NCBI GenBank assembly: GCA_022478985.1
Contig: JAKSZP010000157.1
Coordinates: 62,001-126,000, forward strand
DNA: 64,000 bases
Direction of reading: 5' to 3'
Source: Massospora cicadina
Taxonomy: Eukaryota > Entomophthoromycota > Entomophthoromycetes > Entomophthorales > Entomophthoraceae
Positions 42,000 to 52,614 of this stretch are shown in pieces. Every line of letters begins with the position of its first letter. The first letter of the stretch is position 1. Position numbers and translations under genes: made by a program. The notes under the pieces are model-generated. The model was not told the DNA's origin. It searched no databases and saw only the letters and a program-made list of their open reading frames with translations.

Positions 42000-43691
42000 T
42001 TACAAGAAGCGATTTCATTTTGCTCTTTTTGTTGGCGTACTCCACTTTCCTTGTTATTAATGGCTCTGGTGGATATTTCTGACTGGCTCGCTTACCATAA
42101 AATCTTTGAGTTCTGGTTCATGGTTGCTCTCTAAATAAGAATAACTTGGCAAATTTAGGCTAAGATCATTGGCTTATGGTGAGTACCATGAATGAAGTAT
42201 TATGGAGATTGGAGTATCATGTACTCTTAGCATAAGGCAGGGAGGAGGCAAAGCTTCTAGACAATGTTAAATCAGAACATGGTTTTGTGCGACTATGAGT
42301 AGGCACATCCAAAACTGCTGACAGTTGCAGGAGATGTGGGAGTATGTAACAATTTGAAAGAAAATATTGGACACAATATGTTGAGCATTATGCCCCTGTT
42401 TTCAAAAAGAAGGATGCTTCAGTGACTAAACAAACTACTGGTTAATAATCCATGCTTGAATAATCTTAATGAAGAGGCATAGTGGTGGAGTAAACTGCCT
42501 GGCAGATTCTCTCAACTGTTTAATAAAGGGAATCGCTTGTGTAACTTAGTCCTTTGGAGGGAAAATAGGCATAGTTTGCTAATGAGGAACATCATTGGTA
42601 AATATTTTACTGGAATATTATAACTAGGGCGTGGAAGGCGGCGGATATCCCTGCACGCACAAGATTTAGCTTATTATCTTAAAAAGTTAATTTCATAAAA
42701 AATAACGCTGGACCACCTCAAAAATCACATGACGATTTTTACATCACCCAGTGCATGAAACATAGAAGCTGGTACATGGAACTTTAAGAAGAAAAAGATC
42801 AGAAGGTAAGGAAATTGGTTTTTATTAGTTATCTTTATAAAATGGAGATCACTGCTTTACTGAACAAAAACCCTGCCAGTAATCTTCACCCTTTTGTAAC
42901 TGTGCCAAAATATTTTTGGAATGGATCTTACAAGGTTTTACATATGACTTAATCTCAGGGAGGGTCCCTCCTATGAAAAGGTGTCATGGGCATCCTATTG
43001 GCATGTTATGTGCTTTATTAAAATTTGGGAAGTCTAATAGCAGAGAAGGATTTAAGTTCCGTGTTTTTTTATCCTGAAAGTGGTTTAGATTAAGATTATG
43101 GTTGGGGTGACAACTATGTTAATAAAGATCTTAACATTGTGGTTAAAATGGAGTAAGAGTAGCGTCACTGAAAAATTTATTGCCAGTCAAGGGTGAATTT
43201 GTGTCAGAGTTATAGTTAGACGGAGCAATAAGATTATTCACTAAGTGGATTTGTATTGATGATCCATCATTGAGATCTAGTATTAATATAGTACAGAGCA
43301 GGGTTGGAGCAATGAAAAATTTGTATCCAAAGTGATAATTAATATAATGAGTAAGAATACAAATGGGAGGGACTTGGCACAAGTTAAATGGCCAATTTAT
43401 AACAATCAATGGTAGATATAATTGTCAGTTCTAGCAGAGAATTAAAAATCCAGTGAAATGTTATGCAAACACTGGGCCTTAAGAACCCTATGCTAATAAA
43501 GTGAATAAATAGGTGTGTCTGGGTTTGCAATAGCTGAAAAGTATAAATCTTCTAGCCTACTAGTAGAAATTATTTTAAAATCATATAAAGGAGCATCAAT
43601 TAGTAAATAAACATATCCTGAATATATAAAAAATTGAGGAATAAATTTGTGGTTAAAAGTTGGAAGGCTTCGGTCTCAAAATTTTTCATTA
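42000..43691. other. Unclassified stretch left of the LINE
   Basis: Plus-strand frames give coherent short pieces: SKTADSCRRCG with ERKYWTQYVEHYAP (42310-42400), ITALLNKNPASNLHPFV with KYFWNGSYKVLHM (42848-42950), and WICIDDPSLRSSI (43246-43284). The second resembles the LINE segment before the zinc domain, but the order of pieces does not fit an ORF2, so I leave it unnamed. The minus-strand frame 43409-43143 has no ATG start. No LTRs or repeats. Confidence 0.3.
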
Positions 43692-43707
43692 ATAATCTTC
43701 ATTTAAA
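43692..43707 (+). repeat. Target-site duplication of the LINE (left copy)
   Basis: ATAATCTTCATTTAAA, 16 bp, is repeated exactly at 48984-48999 beyond the 5' end of the LINE. Confidence 0.93.
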
Positions 43708-43713
43708 TTTTAA

Positions 43714-43748
43714 ATTTATTGCGGGGAAGGCCGACCATGGGACGGACA
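43714..43748 (-). other. 3' tail of the LINE shared with HALF elements
   Basis: On the minus strand TGTCCGTCCCATGGTCGGCC then TTCCCCGCAATAAAT. See HALF-1 33203-33236. An upstream CACCTGGT block is also common to both 3' UTRs. Confidence 0.8.
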
Positions 43749-43882
43749 CTTCCAAATATGACTCAGACGAGACAAAACTCAGTACCAGGTGAGGCACCCC
43801 AGAGAAGCGATGCTATCTCTTGTTGCCAGCGGGAACGCCACTTATGGGAAGGGGGAGGGAACGTGTGTAGGGGGCGTAGCCA

Positions 43883-46800
43883 CTATTGAGCACGTGTGGA
43901 GGAAGGGGTCTGATTTGATGAACCAGACTGGGAACCAGGAGGAGACCAGCTGCCGGCGACGTGGTGGGAGATAACCAAACATCCATGCTTGAAAGTGATC
44001 CACCAAATGAGACTGGAATCTGTGGACAGCTTCAGGGAGGGTGGGGATGGATCCGGCGATGGCATCCAAGACAATCGTGTGGATAGTCCACATGGCGATT
44101 GCAACCACCAGAGCACGAAGGGAGGGTGGGAGGGGGAGGCCATTGATGAAGCAAACATATCTCTTGACAGACTGAAGGGATGTGTTTGATCCTGGCCTAG
44201 CAGACGTTGGACTTCGCGCCATACTACTTTAGAGGTGGTGCACTTCTCCAGGCGGTGAAACAGCGTTCCATACTGGCCACACACGACACAGGATGAGTGT
44301 AAAGCATTAGAGCGCTCAGCTGTACGATACACCCGCCTCAGGCAGCGCCACACATGGGAGCGGACTTGAGGCTGCAACAGAGGATGGTGTGCGTATTTCC
44401 AGATAGTCTTTTGGGTCTCAGTGGAATAAGGGATGTCCATCATGTCCAGGTAGTCCACCCTGGATAGGACTTGGGGTCGAATGGGGATCACGCCATCATG
44501 GATGGGTAGCCCCTGTACCTCTTGTGTGAACTGAGGAGAGGGGCGGCCCCTTCGGGTTGTATGTCCACTAATACAAATTCTCCACTCTGCGCTTCGCATG
44601 GAGAGTAGGATTTGTTTGTAGTGGGTTTTGGTCCCGTGAGGACCTGTGGCTGATGTGTGTGATGCGAGGTATTTCATCAGGGAGTGGGGGTTTGATGGAT
44701 TGTTGAGGCCCAAGGCTCGGGAGAAGTTGGAGCAGGCCGCGCGGGACCAGTGTTGGGATGGGAGTGTAGGAGCAGTGACGGCCGCAATCCAGGTGCCTAG
44801 GATCTTGGCGGCATGGGCTTTGAAGTCAAGTAGGCCCATGCCACCATGATGATGAGGGCCAAACATGACCTCTAGCCATACTGGTGGAGGGCGGCCTGAC
44901 CAAAGCCAACCTTGTAGCAAAGCATACAGGGATTTGTATAAAGCTTGGGGAGAAGGGGATGGCGTGGGCTCCAAACCAGACTTTAGATAGGAGCATAGAG
45001 TTGGCAAGAAAAACCCTGCCAGTGAGGGTAGTAGGGTGGGCTCTGAGAGAGGCGATTCGCTTCGTCACATTGTCCAGTATATGGCCCTCCATTACTGCTG
45101 ACGCGTATCCTCCTGCCTCCAACCACACGCCCAGATGGCGTACCGGTCCTATGGTAGGTCGCGGCACAAAGGGGAGCACCAGTGGAGCGGTGTGTTTTGA
45201 GTTAGTAAGGCGTGGACTTGGGCGAGCAGCTGGGCTGGGTTGGGAACTACTTGTTGGGGCCCAGCAGTTCTGAAACCGACCAAGGAGGATGATTTCGGTT
45301 TTGGAGGCGTTCAGTGCCACGTTGCTTACCCGGGAATATTCCTGGATGAGGGCTTCAAGCGCGCGTGCATCTTTATTATTAGACACCCCCACCACGCAAT
45401 CATCTGCAAATGCCATCATCTTGACTGGGGTTTGGCCTGGCACATGGACCCCAGTGAGTTGGGCATTCACATTTCGCAGTGGTGGGTCAAGGCTGAAGTT
45501 GTATAAGAGTGGGCTCATGGGGTCCCCTTGTCGCAGGCCCCTTTGAGGATGGACTACTTCCATTAGGAAACCTGGGCCGCGCATAGCCATTGTTGCAGAT
45601 TCCATGAGCAGCATCACCCAGTTAATGAAGCGGGGAGGTAGGCGGAATTGTTGGAGGCAGGCCCTAAGGTATTCCCAGTTTACTCTATCATAGGCCTTTT
45701 GTTGGTCCAAGAATACAAGTGCCCCAGAGGCTGTGGACTGACACACATTAGCCACAGAGTGCACGTTATCCCAAATCGACCTTCTGGGGATAAAACTGAA
45801 TTGTTCTGGAGAGATGGTGGCAGATGCTACAGTCCCTAAATGGTTAGCCATGATTTTTGTTAAAATTTTGGTGTCTGTGTTTGTTAGAGAAATGGGGCGC
45901 CAGTTGGCTAAGTCTAGCCTATCCCCTTTCTTGAAGAGTGTGACTGTAAAAGCCTCATGTCCTCCTGGTAGGAGGCGCGTTTCCAACAGGCTTTGGTTGA
46001 GTGAGGCTAGCAGCAATGGGGATATGTATTTAAAATATTTTTTGTAGAACTCATATGGAATGCCATCTGGGCCTGGGCATTTTTGGTTTGGCGCACCGCG
46101 AATGGTAGTCCATAATTTGTTCAGAGTAAATAAATTTATTATTTCTGGGTATCGGAAAATGGTGCGGATATGAGCTCTGTCAAGAAATTCTGCCATTTCA
46201 GCCGGCTGAATTGGTTTGGCTTGGTATAACTTGGAGTAATATCTTTGCATTTTGATTGCCACTTTGGCCGAGTGTCCACGATAGAATTATCCGATCTTTG
46301 CACCTGTGTGCAGGCCACAATCTGGCGTGGTGCAAAATTTTTTTTGAAGAAGTATGCGGTGCACTTGTCACCTTTAGTGATGCATGTGGCCCTGTATTGG
46401 ACACAAACCCGATGTTTGTGTTGCCTTTCAAGTGCGTTGAGGTGGGCTGCTGCCTCTGCCCACTTCTGGCCCCATGCAGGGCTATATCCTGAGGCTGGAA
46501 TATTGGACTCCAAGTGGGCCAATTCCACCAGCACATGCGATATAACTGCCGATGTGGCTCATGAGCGTCTGGATGAGAGATGGCGATAGTGGCGGATGGT
46601 ATCTTTTTTGAAAGTTGCCCATGTGGAAATGGGGTCCATGCAAAACGGTGCAACAAACAATTTTGCCAAAGTTGCCTCTTCCACCCATGTGGAAAATCCT
46701 GGCGATGCAAGCTCTGGGGGGCGGATTTTGCACCAATGTGGGGCCTTTGCAACTGTGATGGGTAAGTGGTATGTTATTGAGACCAGTCAGTGGTCGGAGA

Positions 46801-47475
46801 ATTCCATTTTCATTGTTTTGAAGTGGGAGATGTGGGGTTGGAATTTCGCCAGCGCTAGAATAAGGTCAATGTGGGTCATGGACCTTAATTGGCCGTTGTG
46901 GATGTGGGGACGCATCATGTTTTCGAGCAGTGGGGCATGTCATGGCAGCGCATCCATTAACCCAAGGGTGGCTTTTAGAACACGTAGTTCTACGTGACCC
47001 TGTGGGGCGTGGGGTGAGGGCAGCCACCGGTCTATTGGTGAGGTTAGCCAACAGTTCATGTCACCAATTAGGAAAGAATCAGGGGGTAGCGGGAGGGATT
47101 TGACCGACGAGAAAAATTCCTGATGCTCTTGTGCACCGTTTGGGGCATAAATGTTGACAATTGTGTGTGCAACATCAGCCCATGAGAAAGTGACAACGAG
47201 CACTCGGGCATTTAGGAATGTTTCTGAAGATGTAAATTTGAAAAAATTGTTTTTCTGAATTAGCACCCCATAGTGCTTCAACCAAAAGGATAGGGATGGT
47301 AGGAGCATTGTTTTCCAAGCATCCTCATAACCTCGTGGACAGTGGGTTTCCTGGATGGCCAGGATATCCATAGGTAAATTATTTTGTAAAAAACTCAGTT
47401 TCCTAGCCCAGGATGGGGAGGCCTTGAGTCCAGCGATATTCAGTGTCCCTAGAGTGAAGGTTTCCCCCTTCGCAA
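43883..47475 (-). pseudogene. LINE ORF2: endonuclease, reverse transcriptase, zinc domain
   Basis: The start follows a stop near 47477 and reads FTLGTLNIAGLKAS. The APE endonuclease has ILAIQETHC, VNIYAPNG and FLIGDMNCW (47371-46940). A stop at 46940 and frame changes occur up to 46534. The RT (46262-44826, 478 residues, uninterrupted) has CPGPDGIPYEFYKKYF, LANWRPISLTNTD, FIPRRSIWDN, GALVFLDQQKAYDRVNW, GLRQGDPMSPLLYNFSLD and MMAFADDCVVGV, so all three catalytic Asp residues are present. After a further shift the frame 45007-43883 ends with CVVCGQYGTLFHRLEKC, a zf-RVT type finger. It nicks the target and copies the RNA at the nick. Confidence 0.93.
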
Positions 47476-47616
47476 TTTAGGTGCAAGGGGGTGGGCCCCC
47501 TGGCCCACCAGCCTCTTCCAGGTCCCCACGGGCTTTCACAGCAGCGCGGGTATTAGCAGCAACGCTATCATGGTTTTTGTTAATTTTTGCGGAAAGAGTC
47601 ACGTTAGCTTTGGCCT

Positions 47617-48895
47617 TCACTTTTTGTTTTCCCGACGTCGGACGAATTTTTTGTGGTGCGGATAAGTTCGGTGCACCGTCAAGTGGGGCAATAAAATTTT
47701 TTCGGTTGGGATAGGTCCCAAGTCAGTTTCAACTGGGGCTTGGGTGCAGCAATTGGGTGAGATCAAATCTCCCATCGGATCCTTGGATTGAGTGGCCCGT
47801 TCAGCTTGGGCCTCCCAATCTGATTGGGTGATGGATTCCCAAGTTGCTTCCGCTGCAAAGGTCTCCATGTCCTCCTGGCATTGTGAGTGTGGGATGGTGG
47901 TGGTGACCTTGGCCGCTTCCTTGGCCGCGGTCCTATGGGCCTGCTTGGCCTTCTTCTGCTCCTGTGGGGAGATGGGCTTTACCAATAGGTAGCAGCCTTG
48001 TGCTCCCCACGGGAAAGCCTCTTTGGTGCTTACAGTTGGTTTGTAGTGCGCCTCTCCACTGGCCATGGCTGCCGAGGGGTGCTCTTGGAATGTAACGCCC
48101 TCTTTAATGGGGCACACATGTGCCTTATGGCCAAACGCGTCACAGTGGGTGCAAATGGGGGGCGCGCTGTCCACGGTTACCCAGAATGGGTGGGTGGTGT
48201 GCCCTGCAATGTCAATAAAGGTGGAGTGCGGGATCTGGGTTAGGTCCTTCGCAATCTCCTCAGTTGGGGTCAGAACTGCAATGGCTTTGCCGGTGCACAG
48301 GTGTGGCATCAGCGTGAAACATTGCATTTCAAAAGATTGTATTTCACTGTATATGGTGAGACCATCTTTCAGGTGTTGCTCCAAAAGGTCACATTTTACC
48401 ATAGTAGGCAAAAAGTCAAATGTGAGGAAAATTTGGTTTGATTTTGTCCATCTGGTGCATTTAGTTTTGACGACCCATTGCTCTTTGGGGAGGTTGACCA
48501 CTATGCGCACCGCTGCAGCCTCGTCTGCTGCTATTTTGCTTTCAAAACCTAGGTCCAGCCAACTGCACGACATGGAGTGAGGTGCAACGTACACCGCGGT
48601 CAGGAAAATTTTGTGTACATCTTCACAAAATTTTTCCCATAGGGCTAATTTTTGGATGTCCAGATACACACGGACTCCGAATTCCACCGACGAAAGTGGC
48701 TGGGAATGTGGCGTATTGATGTACTGGTTGCATCATGCTTGCCACGCGAGTATCTCCGGGGAAATTGTGACCGCCAGTTTTTTTAGATTTTTTTCTATTC
48801 CGCCGGATTCTCCGGGGCGTTTTGAACGTTAGAGGCCGCGGGCCTTCCGCCTGCTCCTCTTGCCTTGCTTGCCCAACTGCTCCCAGACATGGGCG
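47617..48895 (-). pseudogene. LINE ORF1: RNA-binding protein with CCHC knuckle
   Basis: The uninterrupted part 48687-47617 gives 356 residues; its first codon is GTG, and the true N-terminus lies upstream (a possible ATG near 48890, MSGSSWASKARGAGG) with a stop and frame changes between. The globular part includes SWLDLGFESKIAADEAA and QIFLTFDFLPTMV; the knuckle is CTHCDAFGHKAHVC (C-x2-C-x4-H-x4-C); the tail is basic (KKFVRRRENKK). It corresponds to the N-terminal and central parts of the HALF protein, but its C-terminal ~165 residues do not. Confidence 0.82.
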
Positions 48896-48949
48896 CAGAC
48901 TAATCCCTCAATGAGATTATCAAACTAGATTTAGTCTTGAATTGAATGG

Positions 48950-48969
48950 GTTGCAAAAGTGTTTGCAAC
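48950..48969 (-). other. 5' stem-loop of the LINE
   Basis: On the minus strand GTTGCAAA, loop CACT and TTTGCAAC form a perfect 8-bp stem 14 nt from the 5' end. Compare HALF-1 31372-31393. Confidence 0.8.
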
Positions 48970-48983
48970 GAGAAAGAAAAGTC

Positions 48984-48999
48984 ATAATCTTCATTTAAA
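48984..48999 (+). repeat. Target-site duplication of the LINE (right copy)
   Basis: Exact copy of 43692-43707. The sequence to its right (49000-49497) continues the pre-insertion DNA. It is AT-rich without any feature I recognise. Confidence 0.93.
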
Positions 49000-49497
49000 G
49001 ATATGTAGCATACTTCTATTTATATTAGTAAAATTAACTTTACTATTGATAATTTCTGTCTTTGTGCGTTATTTATGAGGTACAACAATCTTCATATAGC
49101 TTTTTGTTGTATTCTTTGACTTATCTCAATCCTACTATCCGCCTGTACCTTAGTTAAGCAAGCAATCAGTATACTTTAATTTGATGGCTGATAAGTGAAG
49201 TACTTCCACTATAAGATAGCTAAGTACTTATCATACAATATAAGATCACAGGCGCAATTTCTAACAGCCAATGTCACAATGCTCTTTTGCCTATAGAATG
49301 AAACTTTTATGAAGATAAGCTGAAAAGCAAAAATTTTATTACTAAGCAAAAAAGTGGTATATCTAAAGTACCAGGAAGAATCAGCTTATGATATAGATAA
49401 GATCAATCTTTGTGTGAGCTAGTGTTTAAATCAGGTGCCTATAATTGAAATCCAATAAAGTGATCTTAATCAACTTCCACTTCATTGACCACAAATA

Positions 49498-50673
49498 TGT
49501 TGTGACTGGGAGAGATAGGTCTTAAATAGGGCTGCAATTCCGTATTAATACAATGACAAGTCAGTAAAGAAAATCTCTTATTCTGGTTCTGGTAGGTTGC
49601 TTTGTAAGCAGTTTGTTATTAAGTGGAATGCTCACATAATTCAGCATTAATAAATTATGAGTACATATATGTCTGATCTGATGGGGTTCACTTTGTAATA
49701 TGTATCTATGGCGGACGTTGGAGTTGTCACTGTTTGATAACTATTGTTTGGGCTTTGTTAGTCTATAGAACACAAATCTGTTTTGGGACTCAATTTTATA
49801 GATCATTAAAGTTCTGTTGAGGATGATTCACTGACAATATTTGTGAGGAGTTTCATTGTTAGTTTAATTATCAACAATAAAAAACTTTTGTATGTGGATT
49901 TATTGAGGGTTTATCACTGATATATGAGGGGTTTTCAGGGTTACTAAAGTGTTGACAATGCTTTTCAAGGCAGCAACTTGAAATTTAGCCTGATATATGC
50001 TACCTTCTTTGATGAATAAATGGTCACATTACCTAAGCAGGTAGCTAGATTGTAAAAATCTTTTGGGGTTGGATAAATGTGTTGGTAAAAGCTATTTTAG
50101 AATTTAAACTAGAAAGGGTTGCAATCTTGATGGCAGTAGAACTGAATAAGAAGATGATGCTTACATCGTTTGAAATGAGTCTTTATGGTTATATTTGTTG
50201 TCAAAGGATGCCATACCCATTGTGGTGCCAACCAAAGAGTTGGGCACCTAATTCCCTATATAAACCATTATTTTATGTAACAAAGACAGACAATAAGGTA
50301 CTAAATTAGATAGTAATACAATTTTTATTGTGCTCTTGTAAAAGAGTTGGATAAATAGTTTCTCTTATCTAATCTGTTTTGTGCTATAGAACTCTTATGT
50401 AAAAATTTGAAGGGCCAATTTCCCTTGTCCAATTTTTTTATCTAGTACTCTTGTGTAAGAGTTGAAGAAATAGTTTGTCTTGTCCACATTGTTTTCAAGT
50501 TACCAGAATAAAGGTTTTCAGTAACATCCTATAGTAGAATACCTAAGTGAGATTAATACTATTGGGTATTAAAACTTAATTGAATGATTGTCTTCATATA
50601 ACTATCACCATGCTTTTTTACTATAAGGCTTAAACTAAAAAAACTTGTTCAATTAAAGTTAGAAAAGTTTACA
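49498..50673 (+). repeat. 5' LTR of GyE
   Basis: The end (...AAAGTTTACA at 50673) and the internal order match the GyM/GyD/GyG LTRs, including a TGATAACTATTGTTTGGGC-like block and the promoter dyad at 50224-50270. The start at 49498 (TGTTGTGACTGGGAGAG) is inferred from length and from the TGTTG beginning; it could be off by tens of bases. Confidence 0.6.
50224..50270 (+). promoter_or_regulatory. LTR core promoter of GyE with inverted repeat
   Basis: GTGCCAAC, spacer CAAAGA and GTTGGGCAC, followed by TTCCCTATATAAACC. The outer pair is changed from C-G (GyD) to T-A on both arms, so the dyad is kept. Confidence 0.55.
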
Positions 50674-50678
50674 TTTAA

Positions 50679-50695
50679 TGCTAACTACAGTGGTA
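50679..50695 (+). repeat. Target-site duplication of HALF-3 within the GyE primer site
   Basis: TGCTAACTACAGTGGTA here and TGCTCACTACAATGGTA at 52598-52614 differ at two of 17 positions. The duplicated bases are the primer-binding site itself, which should occur once per element. Confidence 0.72.
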
Positions 50696-52597
50696 TCTCT
50701 CTTTCACTGAAATAGCTTAATTGAAGCCAAATTCAGATTTTTCTAAAATACAAAAAAGAACGAATGATCAAGCCAAAGATTACTGATTTGATGCCATTGA
50801 CGCCTGCTGCCCCAGCTTGGGGTGGTGGTGCGCCGCCATCTGGCGTCTTTCAGCCACCGCTGAAGTGCGCCTGGGCTGGCTCTGCTAGCCTTCCTAATGC
50901 TACCAGGCGTAGTGTCACCCCTCATGACCTGACTCATCACCTTGCAAGTTCCCAGGTGGCTCTCTGGAGCCTGAGGTGCTCCCACAAAGCAATTTGCATT
51001 TCAGTCTCCAGGTCAAATATGGGAACCTTTCCCATATGCAAGCGCAGCCATCATTGAGATGGCCACAGCAGTGGTTAAACCCGCTGGATATATTGATTTC
51101 CGCCCCTTTAAGGGGTATTTTGACCTCAATTTCTGTTCTGAGGCTGATGAAAATGCAGCATCTAAGCTGCAATTAATTTATAAAAAAATCCCCCTCTCAA
51201 CCGTTAATTCCCCAGATCCTTAATGGGGCCACTTTGGTAGTCCAGTTTGCTGGGTTGCTTTCCCAACTTTCCCCCAAACGCCTCCGCCATGAGCTCATGT
51301 AGGGTTTGGCCATTATTGGCACAGCCCCCGTGTTGTAATTCGTGGTTTTAAATGGAGTGGATCGTTTGGCAGGGCTGTGCACCTTTGTGACAATCTGCCC
51401 ATTTCATCGTGACACCCACCTCACGATTCCCCCTCACATGGTGACCAGATCCTCCCCTGGTCACCCATTCTAGGCGTATGTTGAGAATGGCTGCGCCATT
51501 TTCCCTTTGTGCTTCAAGTTTAATCACTCAAAGCACAAGTGCCCTATGGCTTCCACCTCCTCTGCTTCCACTATTCCTTTCTCCAGCATCAGGCTGGCAG
51601 CCAGTTTGGCTCAATCTTTCAAATGAGGCTCAATACTCCCACCCCCAACCTCAGCAATTCTGGTGTCACTTCCAAGGTGACAGCCAATCAAAATTTAAAA
51701 TTTTTTAAAAAATCTAACAATTTGACCAGATTACAGAATTCTGAGTTAATGGCTGACTCAGTTCCAACTTAGCTGCCATGGTCAATGGCACTTGGCTAAT
51801 CAGCTTCTGTCACTGCCCAAATTCTGGTGGCTGGCCCAGTGCTGGCTGAATCCAATCCATTTGAGGCTCTCAAATGGATCAACGAGGATAAATGGCTGTA
51901 CCATGTCAAGAAAGATTTCTCTTTAAGGTATTTTTATGTTGATCCTCCCAGACTGTGACCCACCATTTTTCCCATAAAACGGTTTTAAACTTACATAAAT
52001 ATTAATAAAATGGAATTTGAGGCTGCAGCTGCCGCTTCCAACACCCTACTTCACCAGCAACTTCATGGGGCGATGGAGCCCCTTGTTGAGGGTATTTCTA
52101 TCCACAAATTTACCATGATTTTGAGGAAGATGCAAAATATGAAATTGAGGAGCTCGCTACTGGTGAGCTGCGCTTGCATTGACGCTGCAAAAACTTCTCT
52201 ATTTAACCATAATTATCCCAAAACCTGCCAGCGCATCAATTTTTCACTTGTGTGCCGGCTCTCATCACTTTTGCTGAGCATCAACTTGCTCAATACATTG
52301 AGGCGATGAACACTGATGGCATTATAAATTAAGGAAACCCACAATTATACCTCCTTATGCCCCATGTCACTGATGCTCCCACCACGATGCTGTCCACCAT
52401 GGTCTGTCAGCTAAAGCAGGCGCCAGACAAAAGTTTCCTTAAAGCTTCCTCGCCTTCTGATATGGCTTCCTAGGCTGTTAGCTGAGGTGCCATATTAGGA
52501 ATTTTTAATTTCTAATAATCCCTTTATTTGGCCCATTTGCAAATAAAGATGCGTTGAGGCTCCCCCTTTTGGATTGGGCACCACTAGTGCTAAAATA
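50696..52597 (+). mobile_element. HALF-3: ORF1-only non-LTR retroposon (about 1.9 kb), decayed
   Basis: The 95-nt leader begins CTCTCTTTCACTG, like HALF-2. The 3' end (TCCCCCTTTTGGATTGGGC, ACC, then AAAATA) is a worn version of the family tail. The length is 1902 bp between imperfect 17-bp repeats. The 5' stem-loop is no longer recognisable. It is the most degenerate of the three copies. Confidence 0.75.
50791..52480 (+). pseudogene. ORF1-type protein of HALF-3, broken
   Basis: From the ATG at 50791 the frame reads MPLTPAAPAWGGGAPPSGVF, parallel to HALF-1. Then frames alternate: RPFKGYFDLNFC-type sequence near 51100, and a knuckle IFPLCFKFNHSKHKC near 51493-51537 with its first Cys changed to Phe. 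The C-terminal domain is represented by EFEAAAAASNTLLHQQLHG (from 52013) and MPHVTDAPTTMLSTMV (about 52360-52405). Confidence 0.68.
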
Positions 52598-52614
52598 TGC
52601 TCACTACAATGGTA

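Larger units (their letters stand above)
43708..48983 (-). mobile_element. L1-like LINE, near full length (5276 bp)
   Basis: Bounded by exact 16-bp direct repeats. On the minus strand it has a ~90-nt leader with a stem-loop, ORF1 with a CCHC knuckle, ORF2 with APE-type endonuclease, RT and a C-terminal zinc domain, and a ~175-nt 3' UTR ending in GCAATAAATTTAAA. There is no RNase H, so it fits the L1/Tx1 group rather than Tad. G+C is higher than in the surrounding DNA, suggesting a younger insertion. A few frameshifts and stops remain, but RT catalytic motifs are intact. Confidence 0.92.

Noticed and set aside
43842..44222. 126-residue minus-strand frame overlapping the LINE ORF2 end
   Set aside because: Alternate frame of the zinc-finger tail; the zf-RVT motif is in the other frame.
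45240..48580. Plus-strand frames within the LINE (up to 171 residues at 48065-48580)
   Set aside because: They oppose ORF1, endonuclease and RT, which carry the conserved catalytic motifs on the minus strand.
49200..49250. Paired AAGTACTT words as a possible small transposon
   Set aside because: The word is self-complementary and the flanks show no terminal inverted repeats or target duplication.
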